A DNA stretch of 64,000 nt from Lysobacter sp. FW306-1B-D06B (GCF_038446665.1 NZ_CP151802.1:248001-312000); one strand, 5' to 3'. Counted from the first letter of the stretch, positions 33,850-44,359 are shown. Notes: generated from the letters alone by a model not told the origin. Numbers and translations are program-made.

Positions 33850-34356
33850 ATGCGTGCGCTGCCGATCGCCCCGCTGTCGATGCGCCGCGCGCTGCTGATA
33901 TCGGGGCTGGTGATGCTGGTGGCGGGATGCCGCACGGCGCCCCCGCACGAGGCCGCGGTGCCCGACGCCGGAACCGCGACCACCACGCCGCCCGCCGTCA
34001 CGGTGACACGAGGCGAGTTCACCGTGCCCGCCGACAAGCTGGACGTGTGGAATGCGGTCGGCCAGATCGTCGTGAACATGCGCGGTGTCGAATACCTCGG
34101 GCGAGCGCAGATGCTCGACCTGTATTCGCTGCGCTACCGAGGCGTGGAGTTCCTGGTGCTGACCAAGGCGATGACCGCTGCGGAGACGGGCAATCGCACG
34201 CTCACGCGCGTCACCGCGACGACATCGGCGGGCAAGCGCATCGACAACGACGCGACGGCCGAGCTGCTCGGCATGCTGCAACGCGAACTGCCGGCGGAAG
34301 TCGAGCGCGTCCGCGCGCGCCAGGCGGTGCCGAAGAAGAAGGGGAAGAAACCGTGA
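33850..34356 (+). CDS. Hypothetical lipoprotein
   Basis: A 168-residue protein with a lipoprotein signal (LVMLVAGC, Cys about residue 27) and a mature domain with TVPADKLDVWNAVGQIV and GRAQMLDLYSLRYRGVEFLVLT, alternating helix and strand. The tail is basic (KKKGKKP). No family recognised. ATG 33850 has GGAGGCC upstream. Probably anchored in the outer membrane facing the periplasm. Confidence 0.65.
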   Translation: MRALPIAPLSMRRALLISGLVMLVAGCRTAPPHEAAVPDAGTATTTPPAVTVTRGEFTVPADKLDVWNAVGQIVVNMRGVEYLGRAQMLDLYSLRYRGVEFLVLTKAMTAAETGNRTLTRVTATTSAGKRIDNDATAELLGMLQRELPAEVERVRARQAVPKKKGKKP

Positions 34357-34404
34357 AGCCCCGCTGCGTGCCGCGCGACAGAAAGCCGCGCGGCACCGGC
34401 ATCG

Positions 34405-36717
34405 TCACGGCATCTGCGCGCCGCCCTGCCCCAACGCCGCGCGGATCTGCGCATCCACTGCGGCGATCGCGGTCATGTTCACCACGCGGCGCGGCGTCGA
34501 AGCCGGCGTGAGGATGTGCGCGGGCTTGTCCAGGCCCATGAGGATCGGGCCGATCGCCACGCCCTCGGTCATCACGCGCACCATGTTGTAGGTGATGTTG
34601 GCCGCATCGAGGTTGGGCATCACGAACAGGTTGGCGCGGCCCTTGAGCAGCGTGTTGGGGAAGATGCGGTGGCGCAGTTCTTCGTCCCACGCGGTGTCGG
34701 CCTGCATCTCGCCGTCGACTTCCAGCTTCGGGTAGCGCTGCTTGATGAGCTGGAACACCTTGCGCATCTTCGCCGCCGACGGGTTGTCGTGGCTGCCGTA
34801 GTTGCTGTGCGACAGCAGCGCGACCTTGGGCTCGATGCCGAACAGCTTCAGGCGGAAGGACGCCTGCAGCGCGGCCTCGGCGATCTGCTCGGCCGTCGGG
34901 TCGCACTGCACGTGCGTGTCCAGGAAGAACCACACGCCCTGGTCGTTGATGACGCCGGTCATCGCCGCCGTGCCGGTCACGCCGCGGTCGAAATCGAACA
35001 CGCTGCGCAGGTAGCCCAGCTTCTTGTGGAAGCGGCCGACCAGGCCGCAGATCATCGCGTCGGCTTCGCCGCGCTCGACCATCAGCGCGGCGATCAGCGT
35101 CGGACGCGAGCGCAGCAGGTTCTTCGCCGCGGCCGGCGACACGCCTCGACGTTCGGTCAGCGCGTGGTACTGCTGCCAGTAGTCGTTGAAGCGCGGGTCG
35201 TCGTTGATGTTGGTCAGTTCGAAATCGATGCCCGCGCGCATGCGCAGGCCCAGGCGCTTGATGCGCGTGTCGATGACGTCCGGACGGCCGATGAGGATGG
35301 GATGGGCGAGCTTCTCGTCGATCACCGTCTGCACGGCGCGCAGCACGGTTTCCTCTTCGCCCTCGGCGTAGACCACGCGCTTGCGGTCGCTGCGCGCGCG
35401 GTCGTACACGGGCTTCATCACCAGGCCCGTGCGGTAGATGAACGTGCCGAGCTTTTCCTCGTACGCCTCCATGTCTTCCATCGGGCGCGTCGCCACGCCC
35501 GACTCCATCGCCGCACGCGCGACGGCCGGCGCCAGCTTCACCAGCAGGCGCGGGTCGAACGGACGCGGGATCAGGTATTCGGCGCCGAACTCCGGCACTT
35601 CACCGCCGTAGGCCGCGCCCAGGTCGGCCGATTCCATGCGCGCCAGTTCCGCGATGGCGCGCACGCAGGCGAGCTTCATCGCCTCGTTGATGCCGGTGGC
35701 GCCCACGTCGAGCGCGCCGCGGAAGATGTACGGGAAGCACAGCGCGTTGTTGACCTGGTTCGGGTAGTCCGAACGACCGGTGGCGATGATGCAGTCCGGG
35801 CGGACCTTCTTCGCGTCTTCCGGCAGGATTTCCGGATAGGGGTTGGCCAGCGCGAGGATGATCGGCTTGTCCGCCATCGCCGCGACCATCTCCGGCTTGA
35901 GGATGCCGCCGGCCGACAGGCCCAGGAACACGTCCGCACCGGCGACGATCTCGGCCAGCGAGCGCGCATTCGTATCGCTGGCGTAGCGCGCCTTGTCGGG
36001 GTCCAGGTGCGGGCGGCCGGCATAGATCACGCCGTCGCGATCGAAGGCGGTGATGTTCTCCTTCTTCACGCCCAGCGCGACCAGCATGTCCAGGCAGGCG
36101 ATGCCCGCCGCGCCCGCGCCGGTGGTGGCCAGCTTGATCTGGCCGATGTCCTTGCCCACCACTTCCAATGCGTTGAGCACCGCGGCGCCGACGATGATCG
36201 CGGTGCCGTGCTGGTCGTCGTGGAAGACCGGGATCTTCATCCGCTCGCGCAGCTTGCGCTCGACGATGAAGCACTCCGGCGCCTTGATGTCTTCCAGGTT
36301 GATGCCGCCGAAGGTCGGCTCCAGGCTGGCGATGATGTCGACCAGCTTGTCCGGATCGCGCTCGTCGATCTCGATGTCGAACACGTCGATGCCGGCGAAC
36401 TTCTGGAACAGCACGCCCTTGCCTTCCATCACCGGCTTGCCGGCCAGCGGGCCGATGTCGCCCAGGCCCAGCACGGCCGTGCCGTTGCTGATGACCGCCA
36501 CCAGGTTGCCGCGCGCGGTGAGCTCGCTGGCCAGGCCCGGGTCCTCCACGATCGCCTCGCAGGCGTAGGCCACGCCCGGCGAGTACGCCAGGGCGAGGTC
36601 GCGCTGGGTCACCATCGGCTTGGTGGCGGAGACCTTGATCTTGCCGTGGGGCGCGAGGCGGTGGTACTCCAGCGCGGCGTGCTTGAGCTCGTTGGCGGAC
36701 GACGATTGTTCGGACAT
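34405..36717 (-). CDS. maeB: NADP-dependent malic enzyme, MaeB type
   Basis: A 770-residue two-domain protein: N-terminal malic enzyme ([51 protein letters not shown]) converting malate to pyruvate with NADP, and a C-terminal phosphotransacetylase-like domain (from about 430; [19 protein letters not shown]) that usually regulates the enzyme by acetyl-CoA. Length fits E. coli MaeB (759). ATG 36717 begins [12 protein letters not shown]. It supplies pyruvate and NADPH, linking to AceE and Ppc in this window. Confidence 0.96.
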   Translation of the reverse strand: MSEQSSSANELKHAALEYHRLAPHGKIKVSATKPMVTQRDLALAYSPGVAYACEAIVEDPGLASELTARGNLVAVISNGTAVLGLGDIGPLAGKPVMEGKGVLFQKFAGIDVFDIEIDERDPDKLVDIIASLEPTFGGINLEDIKAPECFIVERKLRERMKIPVFHDDQHGTAIIVGAAVLNALEVVGKDIGQIKLATTGAGAAGIACLDMLVALGVKKENITAFDRDGVIYAGRPHLDPDKARYASDTNARSLAEIVAGADVFLGLSAGGILKPEMVAAMADKPIILALANPYPEILPEDAKKVRPDCIIATGRSDYPNQVNNALCFPYIFRGALDVGATGINEAMKLACVRAIAELARMESADLGAAYGGEVPEFGAEYLIPRPFDPRLLVKLAPAVARAAMESGVATRPMEDMEAYEEKLGTFIYRTGLVMKPVYDRARSDRKRVVYAEGEEETVLRAVQTVIDEKLAHPILIGRPDVIDTRIKRLGLRMRAGIDFELTNINDDPRFNDYWQQYHALTERRGVSPAAAKNLLRSRPTLIAALMVERGEADAMICGLVGRFHKKLGYLRSVFDFDRGVTGTAAMTGVINDQGVWFFLDTHVQCDPTAEQIAEAALQASFRLKLFGIEPKVALLSHSNYGSHDNPSAAKMRKVFQLIKQRYPKLEVDGEMQADTAWDEELRHRIFPNTLLKGRANLFVMPNLDAANITYNMVRVMTEGVAIGPILMGLDKPAHILTPASTPRRVVNMTAIAAVDAQIRAALGQGGAQMP

Positions 36718-36842
36718 CAGGGCGGAAACCACGGTCGGGCCGCCGATTCTAGCCGCTTCGCGCGGGGCGCGAGGACGGCGGGGTATGGCGCAGGTGCGCG
36801 GCATTGCCCAGAATTCGACCTTCTTCACGGAGTCGGGGCGCA

Positions 36843-38180
36843 ATGGACAGGAAAGGCCAAGCGGGTGGGTGGCCCGCGATTGCCGTTGCGCTGGCGGTCG
36901 CCCTGTTCCAGTTGCCGTTGATCCTCAACCCGGGCTATTTCAGCCACGACGAGCTGCAATGGGCGGCGCACGCCACCGATCCGGCGTTCGCGATGTCGGT
37001 GGAAGGCATCTGGCGGGACACGCAGATCTTCCAGTACCGGCCCCTCACCTTCTCGCTGTGGATCTGGCTGTCGCGCCTGTTGTTCGACCAGCCGTTCGCG
37101 TTCCATGCCGTCCTGGTGGCGTGGGGAGCGCTCAACGCGGCGATGCTGACCTGCCTGCTGCGCCGCTTCGGCCTCGCGACCCGCCCGGCGGTCGCGGCTG
37201 CGCTGGTGTTCGCCATGAGCGCGTTCGCGGTGCAGACCCACGGCTGGATCGGGACCATCGGCGATCTGTCATGGGTCAGCTGCGCCCTGCTGGCCGGCCT
37301 GCTGGCCCAGCGCGACGGCGCGCGCTGGGCCCTGGTCGCCGGCTCGGGGGCGCTGACCGCCATCGCGCTGCTGTCGAAGGAAGCGGGCATCGTCATTCCG
37401 GCGTTGACCGCCCTGGGCTGGCTGATGCTCGGCCGTCGCCCGGCCTGGGCCTGGGCGACGCTGGGCAGCGGCGTGGTCGCGGCGCTGTACCTGGGGCTGC
37501 GCCTGGACGCCATCCTGTTCACCCCGCGCACCACCACCAATTACGAATGGAGCGCCTGGTTCGTGCCGCTGCGCTGGGCCGAGTACCAGCTGTTCCCGCC
37601 GATGGCGACGCGGGCGGGCATCACCGGGCTGCTGCCGGAGGGCTTCGCATCCCCGCGGGTGTGGTTCGCGGGCCTGGTGTGGCTCGCGATGGCCTGGACG
37701 TTCTGGCGGGCCGGCGCACGCTGGTTGCTGGCTTTCGTGTTGATCGGCGCGGCGGCGCTCGGGCCGGTGCTGATCCTGGCCGAGTCGGCGAACCAGTACG
37801 GCTACGGCTTCGCCGCGGCCATCGCCGGTCTGGGCGCGGCGCTGTGGTCGCGTACCGATCGCACCGGTCGCATCGTGCTGGTGCTGGCAGCGCTGCTCAG
37901 CGTGTGGCACGGCGTCAACGTCATGCGGCGCATGCACGAGGTGGGTGAGCTGCAGTCGCGGTTCTCGCCGGCGATGGCGCAGGCGGTGTCCGCCGCGGAC
38001 CACTATCCGGTGCGCCTGCGTGCGCTGGATCCGGGCCAGCACTGGATCTACCTGCGCCTGTCCCACCAGATCCACAGCTACCACGGCGTGGCCATCGGCG
38101 ATCGCGTGCAGTTGGTCGCCAGCGACGCGCCGGCCGACTACGTGATCGGCAAGGACGGCGCGCTGACACCGGCGCGCTGA
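36843..38180 (+). CDS. Multi-pass membrane protein, ArnT/GT-C glycosyltransferase-like
   Basis: A 445-residue protein with about 10 predicted membrane helices, the first at 13-30. The loop after it reads GYFSHDELQWAAHA, with the Asp-Glu pair that GT-C glycosyltransferases (ArnT, PMT, GtrB-type) use to bind a polyprenyl-phosphate sugar donor. A large hydrophilic C-terminus follows the last helix. Likely transfers a sugar in the periplasm, for example on LPS or O-antigen; substrate unknown. ATG 36843 is divergent from maeB. Confidence 0.68.
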   Translation: MDRKGQAGGWPAIAVALAVALFQLPLILNPGYFSHDELQWAAHATDPAFAMSVEGIWRDTQIFQYRPLTFSLWIWLSRLLFDQPFAFHAVLVAWGALNAAMLTCLLRRFGLATRPAVAAALVFAMSAFAVQTHGWIGTIGDLSWVSCALLAGLLAQRDGARWALVAGSGALTAIALLSKEAGIVIPALTALGWLMLGRRPAWAWATLGSGVVAALYLGLRLDAILFTPRTTTNYEWSAWFVPLRWAEYQLFPPMATRAGITGLLPEGFASPRVWFAGLVWLAMAWTFWRAGARWLLAFVLIGAAALGPVLILAESANQYGYGFAAAIAGLGAALWSRTDRTGRIVLVLAALLSVWHGVNVMRRMHEVGELQSRFSPAMAQAVSAADHYPVRLRALDPGQHWIYLRLSHQIHSYHGVAIGDRVQLVASDAPADYVIGKDGALTPAR

Positions 38181-38184
38181 GGAT

Positions 38185-39447
38185 TCACAGGTCCGGAACG
38201 TGGCCGTCCGCCATGATCCGGTCCATCTGGATCCGGTTGGCGAACAGCGAGAAGGCCAGCATGCCCGCCAGCCCGTTGGCGCGGGCCACCCATTGCGGCA
38301 ACCAGCGCGCGGGTTTGAGGACGTTGTCGGCGAACAGCGGCTCGAAGCGCTGCACGTCGGCCAGCGTCATCTTGCCGGCGAAGAGCCAGCGGCACAGTTG
38401 CAGCTTCTGCTCGCGCAGCGCCCAGCGGAAGAAGGTGTGCACGCCGACCAGCCCGCGCAGGTACACGGTGTCCTTGGTGAACGCGCTGCCGCCCGTGGTC
38501 GGCACGCCACGGAACACGCGCTGGGCCGAGGAGAAGCTGTCTTCCGGTGACTGCCCGGCATCGAGGAAATAACGGAACACCTCGATGAAATCCGCACCGC
38601 CCAGCGCCATCGCCACGGCCTCGATGCGCAGGCTGATGCGCTTCATGCGGCCGATGTCGATGCTGCCGGTGATCTGCTCGGCGAACGTCGCCAGCCCTTC
38701 CTGCGTGGCGGTGATGCGCGGCGAGGACAGCGCCATGCTCGCCAGCACCGGCTGTTCGCGGCCGTTGAGCGCGGTCAGCGAATGCACGAAGGCTTCGTGT
38801 TGCAGCAACTGGTGGCGGTCGTAATCGCTGAACGCCGCGCCGTGACGCAGGCGGATGCGCGTGGCGCCGGCCGCGGCCTTGGCGATGAGGTCCGGATCGA
38901 GCACCACCTCGATCACGCGTCCGTCGAAGTAGTCGTCGAGTTCGCGCTGCAATTGCAGCTGCAGCGCGGTGGCGGAGATGGTGACGTGCTCGGCCGGGGC
39001 CATGAGTTGGTGGTCGAGTTCGTCGGCGATGGAGATGAAATGACGCGCGGCCTCGCGCGTGGTCGGGCCGTCGCCGGGAAGCGCTTCGTCGGGGCGGCCG
39101 AACAGCTGCACCGACAGGTCGGTCACCTCGCGCGTGCCCAGGCGTTCGCACAGCGCGGCGGCGATCGACCAGCTGCGTGCGGATTCGATCAGGTATTCAC
39201 CCAGCGGGTGCGCGGGATCGGCCGCGGCGATGATCGCGTCGAGTTCGGCGCGGGTCTGGCTGAAGTCGAGCCTGGGGTACTCCGGCTGGGGCAGCTTCAC
39301 CGCGCCGCGTTCGTACTCGGCGAGGAAGTTCGCCTCCTGCCCGGCCGGCCAGCTCACCCGCGCCAGCAGGCGGATGTCCCGCGCGGCGGCGACCATGCGC
39401 GCGTCGAGGGCGGCGTGGTGGGCGATGTCGGGGGCGAGGGTGTCCAT
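38185..39447 (-). CDS. DUF1704 (QEGLA) family metallopeptidase
   Basis: A 420-residue protein of the DUF1704 family. It has HEAFVH in LLQHEAFVHSL, fitting a HExxxH zinc site, and further on the hallmark ATQEGLATFAE; R, G and Tyr-rich C-terminal helices complete the fold. Family members are proposed tyrosine/glutamate-type carboxypeptidases (some annotated as flavohemoglobin expression-modulating protein). ATG 39447 is favoured by GGAAGAGAT upstream; longer in-frame starts lie in a repeat. It lies head to tail after rsgA on the same strand with 147 bases of repeat DNA between. Confidence 0.82.
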   Translation of the reverse strand: MDTLAPDIAHHAALDARMVAAARDIRLLARVSWPAGQEANFLAEYERGAVKLPQPEYPRLDFSQTRAELDAIIAAADPAHPLGEYLIESARSWSIAAALCERLGTREVTDLSVQLFGRPDEALPGDGPTTREAARHFISIADELDHQLMAPAEHVTISATALQLQLQRELDDYFDGRVIEVVLDPDLIAKAAAGATRIRLRHGAAFSDYDRHQLLQHEAFVHSLTALNGREQPVLASMALSSPRITATQEGLATFAEQITGSIDIGRMKRISLRIEAVAMALGGADFIEVFRYFLDAGQSPEDSFSSAQRVFRGVPTTGGSAFTKDTVYLRGLVGVHTFFRWALREQKLQLCRWLFAGKMTLADVQRFEPLFADNVLKPARWLPQWVARANGLAGMLAFSLFANRIQMDRIMADGHVPDL

Positions 39448-39459
39448 ATCTATCTCTTC

Positions 39460-39575
39460 CTGCTTGCAGGGAGAGGTTGGGAGGGGACGTGAGGCGCGTC
39501 GGCGCCGAGCTCGCCGCGATGCGGCTTCGCGCCCCCTCCCCAACCCTCCCCTGCAAGCAGGGGAGGGAGCAGAAC
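39460..39575. repeat. Dispersed repeat between rsgA and the DUF1704 gene
   Basis: GCTTGCAGGGAGAGG on the left and CCCTCCCCTGC-TT-GCAGGGGAGGG near 39546-39569 bracket a region with GGCGCGAAGC-type arms. It is the same family as the element at 4415 and shows that two similar palindromes can bound a longer unit. Confidence 0.6.
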
Positions 39576-39594
39576 CTCGCGAACTCGCGCGCGC

Positions 39595-40734
39595 CTAATG
39601 CCGCCCATATTTTTCGTCGAGACGCTTGTTGAGCGCCTTGCCGACCACCTTTTCCTCGGCCTTCTGGGCGCGGCGGTTGGCGAGCTTGTTCGCCGCGCCG
39701 GCGACCTCGTCGCTGAGCTTGAGGTAGTTGGCGAAGCGCTGCGGATCGAGCTTGCCGGCCTCGATCGCCGCGCGCACCGCGCAGCCGGGCTCCTTGGCGT
39801 GCTTGCAGTCGCGGAAGCGGCACTGCTCGGCCAGCGCCTCGACATCGCTGAAATTCTCCGCGACGTCTTCCTCGCCCGTCGGCTTGAGTTCGCGCATGCC
39901 GGGCGTGTCGATCAGGCAGGCGCCGGTCGGCAGCGGGATCAGCGCGCGGTGCGTGGTGGTGTGGCGGCCGCGCGAGTCGCTCTGGCGAACGGCGCTGGTC
40001 TTCATCTTCTCGATGCCGAGCAAGGTGTTGGTGAGCGTGGATTTGCCCGCGCCGGAACTGCCGATCAGCACCGCCGTGCGGCCCGGCCCGAGCCACTCGC
40101 CCAGCGCCGCGACGCTGTCGGGGTCCTTGGCGTTGACCGCGCGCACCGCCACGCCCTGCGCAGCCAGTTCGACCAGCGCCGCCATCGCTTCGGGCAGGGC
40201 CTCGGCATCGGTCGCCGTCGCCTGGTCGGCCTTGGTCAGCACGACCACGGGCTCCACGCCGCCGCCGCGCACGAGCAGCAGGTAGCGCTCGATGCGACGC
40301 GGATTGAAATCGGCATCCAGGCCGCAGACCACGAACACCGTGTCGACGTTGGCGGCAATCAGCTGCTGCTGGTAGTGCTCGCCTGCGGCGCCGCGCTTGA
40401 TCGCGCTGCGCCGCGGCAGCAGGGCCACGGCCTTGCGTCCCTCGATGAGCAGCCAGTCGCCCACGCCGGGGCGCTGGTCGATGGTGACCGTGCCCTTGCG
40501 ATAGCCGGGCGGGCGCTGCCATTCGGGCAGGGACTCGACCGGGAACCCGCTGTCCGGCCCGTCGGCCACCACGTAGCCGCTGCGATGCTGCTCGATCACC
40601 CGCGCCGGCCGGGCCTGCGGGTGCTGCGCGATCAGCGCGTGCCACTGCGAGTCGGCCTGCGATGCGCCGTCCGGCGCCGGCGCGTCCGCGGGGAGCGGCC
40701 AGCCGATCGCCCGGAGGGCATCGAAGGTGGACAT
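39595..40734 (-). CDS. rsgA: Ribosome small-subunit-dependent GTPase A
   Basis: A 379-residue circularly permuted GTPase that helps the late maturation of the 30S subunit. G4 TKAD (167-170) comes before the P-loop GSSGAGKST (225-233) and G3 DTPGM, the order typical of RsgA/YjeQ. The C-terminal zinc finger is CRFRDCKHAKEPGC. An OB-fold lies at about 35-110. ATG 40734 fits; a TTG codon lies immediately before it in frame. Confidence 0.96.
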   Translation of the reverse strand: MSTFDALRAIGWPLPADAPAPDGASQADSQWHALIAQHPQARPARVIEQHRSGYVVADGPDSGFPVESLPEWQRPPGYRKGTVTIDQRPGVGDWLLIEGRKAVALLPRRSAIKRGAAGEHYQQQLIAANVDTVFVVCGLDADFNPRRIERYLLLVRGGGVEPVVVLTKADQATATDAEALPEAMAALVELAAQGVAVRAVNAKDPDSVAALGEWLGPGRTAVLIGSSGAGKSTLTNTLLGIEKMKTSAVRQSDSRGRHTTTHRALIPLPTGACLIDTPGMRELKPTGEEDVAENFSDVEALAEQCRFRDCKHAKEPGCAVRAAIEAGKLDPQRFANYLKLSDEVAGAANKLANRRAQKAEEKVVGKALNKRLDEKYGRH

Positions 40735-40965
40735 CAAGCGCGGCGCAATGAGGGGGTCATGGCCCGGGATTCTAGTGCGGCCGCGCGGCGGGTGGGGATT
40801 CGCGGACGCATCGCGTTGTTCACTGCGTTGGAAGTTTCGAAGGAGATCGCCGGCACTGCAGCGATTTCGGCGGCGGCTTCGGCACCATTCCCGCGGCTTT
40901 CATCGCTGTACCCGGCCGCGGTTTCGGCTAGTCTGGGCCTCCGAACCCCCATACATCCCGCAGCA

Positions 40966-42210
40966 ATGTCCCTGCCCCCCGTGAAGACCCGCGAACGCCT
41001 CTCCGAAGTCCGTTACGAAATCCGCGGCGAACTGGCACGGCGAGCCCGCGAGCTGGAGGCCCAGGGCCGCAAGCTGATCAAGCTCAACATCGGCAATCCG
41101 GGCGCGTTCGGCTTCCGGGCGCCGGAACACCTGCAGCGCGCGATCGCCGACCGCATCAGCGACACCGACCCCTACACCCACCAGCAGGGCCTGCCGCAGG
41201 CCCGCGAGGCCATCGCCGCCTTCCACAAGCAGCGCGGCACGCCCAATGCCAGCCCGGAGCGCGTGTTCGTCGGCAACGGCGTGAGTGAGCTGATCGACCT
41301 GTCGCTGCGCGCCCTGCTGAACCCGGGCGACGAAGTGCTGCTGCCCTCGCCCGACTACCCGCTGTGGTCGGCCGCGACCATCCTCAACGACGGCCGCCCG
41401 GTCTATTACCGCTGCCTGCCGGAGAACGGCTTCCTGCCCGATCCGGACGAGATCGCCTCGCTGGTCTCCAGCCGCACGCGCGCGATCGTGCTGATCAACC
41501 CGAACAATCCCACTGGCGCGGCGTACCCGCGCGAGCTGCTGGAGCAGATCGTCGCCATCGCCCAGCGCCACAAGCTGCTGCTGATGTGCGACGAGATCTA
41601 CGACTCGATCCTGTACGGCGAAGCCAACTTCACGCCGATCGCGCCGATCGCCGGCGACCTGCCGTGCCTGTCCTTCGGCGGCCTGAGCAAGGTGCATCGC
41701 GCCTGTGGCTGGCGCGTGGGCTGGGCGGTGCTGTCGGGCGATCCGGTCGCCAGCGGCAACCTGCACCATGCGATGGACCTGCTCGGCGCGCTGCGCCTGT
41801 GCGCCAACGTGCCGGGGCAGTTCGCCATCGAAGCCGCGCTGCACGGCGAAGACACCATCGCGCCGCTGTGCGCGCCGGGCGGTCGCCTGTTCGAAGCGCG
41901 CCGCGCGGTGATCGAAAGCATCGCGCAGAGCAAACACCTGCAACTGGTCTCGCCGGCCGGTGCGCTGTACGCGTTCCCGGCCGTGACCGGCGACGCCGCG
42001 CAGGGCTTCGACGACCACCGCTTCGCGCTGGAATTGCTGGAAACGCAGGACGTGCTCGTCGTCCCGGGTTCGAGCTTCAACGTGCCCTATCGCAACCATT
42101 TCCGCGTGACGCTGCTGCCGCAGCCGGACGATCTGCGCGAGGTGTTCCGCCGCATCGAATGCCTGCTCGACCGCTACGCGCAATCCGACGCGCAGGCGGC
42201 GGTGGCCTGA
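40966..42210 (+). CDS. alaA: PLP-dependent aminotransferase, AlaA-like
   Basis: A 414-residue class I aminotransferase. PLP Lys242 in FGGLSKVHRACGWR, NPNNPTGAAY for the ring, and GNGVSELIDLSLRALL at the N-terminus agree with the AlaA (YfbQ) group, which makes L-alanine from pyruvate with glutamate as amino donor. ATG 40966 lies before MSLPPVKTRERLS; upstream open frame lacks a start signal. The following SGNH and methyltransferase genes are 10 bases apart each, so the three form one operon. Confidence 0.85.
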   Translation: MSLPPVKTRERLSEVRYEIRGELARRARELEAQGRKLIKLNIGNPGAFGFRAPEHLQRAIADRISDTDPYTHQQGLPQAREAIAAFHKQRGTPNASPERVFVGNGVSELIDLSLRALLNPGDEVLLPSPDYPLWSAATILNDGRPVYYRCLPENGFLPDPDEIASLVSSRTRAIVLINPNNPTGAAYPRELLEQIVAIAQRHKLLLMCDEIYDSILYGEANFTPIAPIAGDLPCLSFGGLSKVHRACGWRVGWAVLSGDPVASGNLHHAMDLLGALRLCANVPGQFAIEAALHGEDTIAPLCAPGGRLFEARRAVIESIAQSKHLQLVSPAGALYAFPAVTGDAAQGFDDHRFALELLETQDVLVVPGSSFNVPYRNHFRVTLLPQPDDLREVFRRIECLLDRYAQSDAQAAVA

Positions 42211-42220
42211 GCGACCGGAC

Positions 42221-42856
42221 ATGCCGATGTCGAGCCCGCCTGCGCCCGCGCTGTCCTTCCTCGCCCTGGGCGACAGCTACACCATCGGCGAAGGCGTCGC
42301 GGAAGCCGGCCGCTGGCCGGTGCAGCTGGCGACCGCGCTGCGTGAAGAAGGCATCGCCCTGGCCGATCCGCGCATCATCGCCACCACCGGCTGGACCACC
42401 GACGAGCTCGCCTGGGGCATCGACGGTGCGGAGCCTCTGGGCGAATGGGATTTCGTCACGCTGCTGATCGGCGTGAACAACCAGTACCGCGGCCGCAGCG
42501 CCACGGACTACCGCGGCGACTTCGAAGCGCTGTTGCAGCGCGCGATCCGCTACGCGCGTGGTCGCGGCGACCGCGTGCTCGTGTTGTCGATCCCGGACTG
42601 GGGCGTCACGCCCTTCGTGAAGACCACGAAGGCCACGCCGCAGACCATCGCCACCGAACTGGACGCCTTCAACGCCGCCGCGCAGGTGGTGTGCGAGGCG
42701 CACGGCGTGACCTTCGTCGACATCACGCCGGTGTCGCGCGAGCGTGGCGCGGAGCCTGAGATGCTCGCCGAGGACGGCCTGCATCCTTCGGCCGCGATGT
42801 ACACGCTGTGGACCGCGCTGGCGTTGCCGGCCGCCCGCGCGTTGCTGCAGCGCTGA
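42221..42856 (+). CDS. SGNH/GDSL hydrolase
   Basis: A 211-residue SGNH-fold hydrolase with block I LALGDSYTIGEG (Ser19), block III IGVNNQYRG (Asn) and block V DGLHPSAAMY (Asp, His). It is small and without a signal peptide. It may be a cytoplasmic esterase or thioesterase-like enzyme. It follows alaA by 10 bases; a methyltransferase follows after another 10, so the operon alaA-SGNH-methyltransferase is likely. Confidence 0.85.
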   Translation: MPMSSPPAPALSFLALGDSYTIGEGVAEAGRWPVQLATALREEGIALADPRIIATTGWTTDELAWGIDGAEPLGEWDFVTLLIGVNNQYRGRSATDYRGDFEALLQRAIRYARGRGDRVLVLSIPDWGVTPFVKTTKATPQTIATELDAFNAAAQVVCEAHGVTFVDITPVSRERGAEPEMLAEDGLHPSAAMYTLWTALALPAARALLQR

Positions 42857-42866
42857 GGACCGGGAC

Positions 42867-43562
42867 ATGCGTGTCGATGGCCTGATCCGCCCGCTGCCCG
42901 CGCAACGCGCCGAGGACATCGCGCGCGCCTTCATGCCGCGCTGGAACGTTCGCTACGACTACTACTACGCGCGCACCAAGCTCGGCACCGATCCGCTGTA
43001 TCCCGGCGTGTGCGATGTCCTGCGCGGCACGCGCGCGCCGCTGCTCGACATCGGCTGCGGGCTGGGCCTGCTCGCCCACGCGCTGCGCGCGGACGGACAG
43101 ACGATGCCCTACCGCGGCTACGACAACGATGCCAGCAAGGTCGAACGCGCGCGTCGGGCGTCGCAGCGGCGGGAGCTGGCGGACGTCGAGTTCGGCACCG
43201 CCGACCTCGGCGCCGAACTGCCGACGCATCGCGGCAGCGTCGCGCTGCTGGACGTGATGCAGTTCGTGCCCGCCGACGCGCAGATGCGCGCCATCGATAC
43301 GTTCATCGGCATGCTCGAACCCGGCGCGAAGCTGGTGATCCGCACCGGCCTGGCCGACGGCAGCCACCGTGCGCAGGTCACGCGTGCCGTCGACATCTTC
43401 GCCAAAGTGGTGGGCTGGATGAATGCCGCGCCGATCCACTACCCGGATGCGGAGATGCTGCGCGCGCGCTTCCTCGCCGCCGGCCTGCATTCCGAGTTCA
43501 TACCGCTGCGCGGCAACACGCCGTTCAACAACTGGCGCATCGTCGCCACGCGTGCGGGTTAG
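42867..43562 (+). CDS. Class I SAM-dependent methyltransferase
   Basis: A 231-residue protein with the SAM-binding motif I LLDIGCGLGLLA (59-70) and the acidic strand YRGYDNDASK after it. The substrate is unknown; the N-terminal segment (MRVDGLIRPLPAQRAE) is family specific. Third gene of the alaA operon. Its stop overlaps the stop of the converging polysaccharide deacetylase gene by four bases. Confidence 0.82.
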   Translation: MRVDGLIRPLPAQRAEDIARAFMPRWNVRYDYYYARTKLGTDPLYPGVCDVLRGTRAPLLDIGCGLGLLAHALRADGQTMPYRGYDNDASKVERARRASQRRELADVEFGTADLGAELPTHRGSVALLDVMQFVPADAQMRAIDTFIGMLEPGAKLVIRTGLADGSHRAQVTRAVDIFAKVVGWMNAAPIHYPDAEMLRARFLAAGLHSEFIPLRGNTPFNNWRIVATRAG

Positions 43563-44359
43563 GCGGCGGCGGGCAGGGTTTCGATGTCTTCGGGCAACAC
43601 GGTGCGGTAACCCAGCGCGTCGAGCCGGCCCAGCAGCGCGGCCAGGGTTTCGACATTGCGCCCGTGTGCGGCGCCTTCGTGCAGCAGGACGATCGCGCCG
43701 GGGGCGAGATCGCGCTCGATGCGCGCCACCACGCCGGCCGGATCGCGCAGCACGGCGTCGTACCCGCGCGCCGACCACGCCACGCGCGCCAGCCCGTGGC
43801 GCTTGAGCTGCGCGGCCACGAACGGATTCGCCATTCCCACCACCGCACGGAACCAGCGCGGACGCGTGCCGGTGAGGAAGGTCAGCGCGGACTGCGCCTG
43901 GTCGATCTGCGCGCGCATCGCATGCGGCGGCAACGCCCAGAACCAGGCCTGCGGATGCGTGTGGCTGTGTTGGCCGATGCCGTGGCCGCGGCGGACGATC
44001 TCCGCCACCAACTCCGGCCGCGCCTGCGCACGCGCGCCGACCAGGAAGAACGTGGCCCGCGCGCGGTGGGCGTCGAGCAGGTCGAGGATGGCGCGGGTGT
44101 CGTCGGAGGGGCCATCGTCGATGGTGAGCCAGACGGCGCGGTCGCCGGTCGGCAGCCGGTTCAGGACCGGACTGAGCACGCGCGACTGCGGGCGCAGCGT
44201 GGCCCAGACCAGCGCCAGGTGCGTGACGGCGAGCGTCGGCAGGCCGGCCTTCCAGCCCCAGGCCCACCAGATCGCGATCACCGCCAATTGCGAGGCGATG
44301 AAGACCCAGGCCCAGGCGTGCGGGTGGCGGGGAGGCTGATGGAACGAAACGGGAGGCAT
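43559..44359 (-). CDS. Polysaccharide deacetylase (NodB-like)
   Basis: A 266-residue carbohydrate esterase family 4 protein. Membrane helices at about 15-35 and 38-53 are followed by the NodB domain: TIDDGPSDDTR (D81, D82 general base and metal), HSHTHPQ (H131, H135) and a later LLHEG. It removes acetyl groups from N-acetylated sugars (peptidoglycan, chitin oligomers or capsule) outside the inner membrane. The ORF overlaps the methyltransferase gene end to end. Confidence 0.88.
   Translation of the reverse strand: MPPVSFHQPPRHPHAWAWVFIASQLAVIAIWWAWGWKAGLPTLAVTHLALVWATLRPQSRVLSPVLNRLPTGDRAVWLTIDDGPSDDTRAILDLLDAHRARATFFLVGARAQARPELVAEIVRRGHGIGQHSHTHPQAWFWALPPHAMRAQIDQAQSALTFLTGTRPRWFRAVVGMANPFVAAQLKRHGLARVAWSARGYDAVLRDPAGVVARIERDLAPGAIVLLHEGAAHGRNVETLAALLGRLDALGYRTVLPEDIETLPAAA

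Noticed and set aside
34516..36921. Long plus-strand open frame opposite maeB
   Set aside because: Shadow of maeB; no motif, signal or start site.
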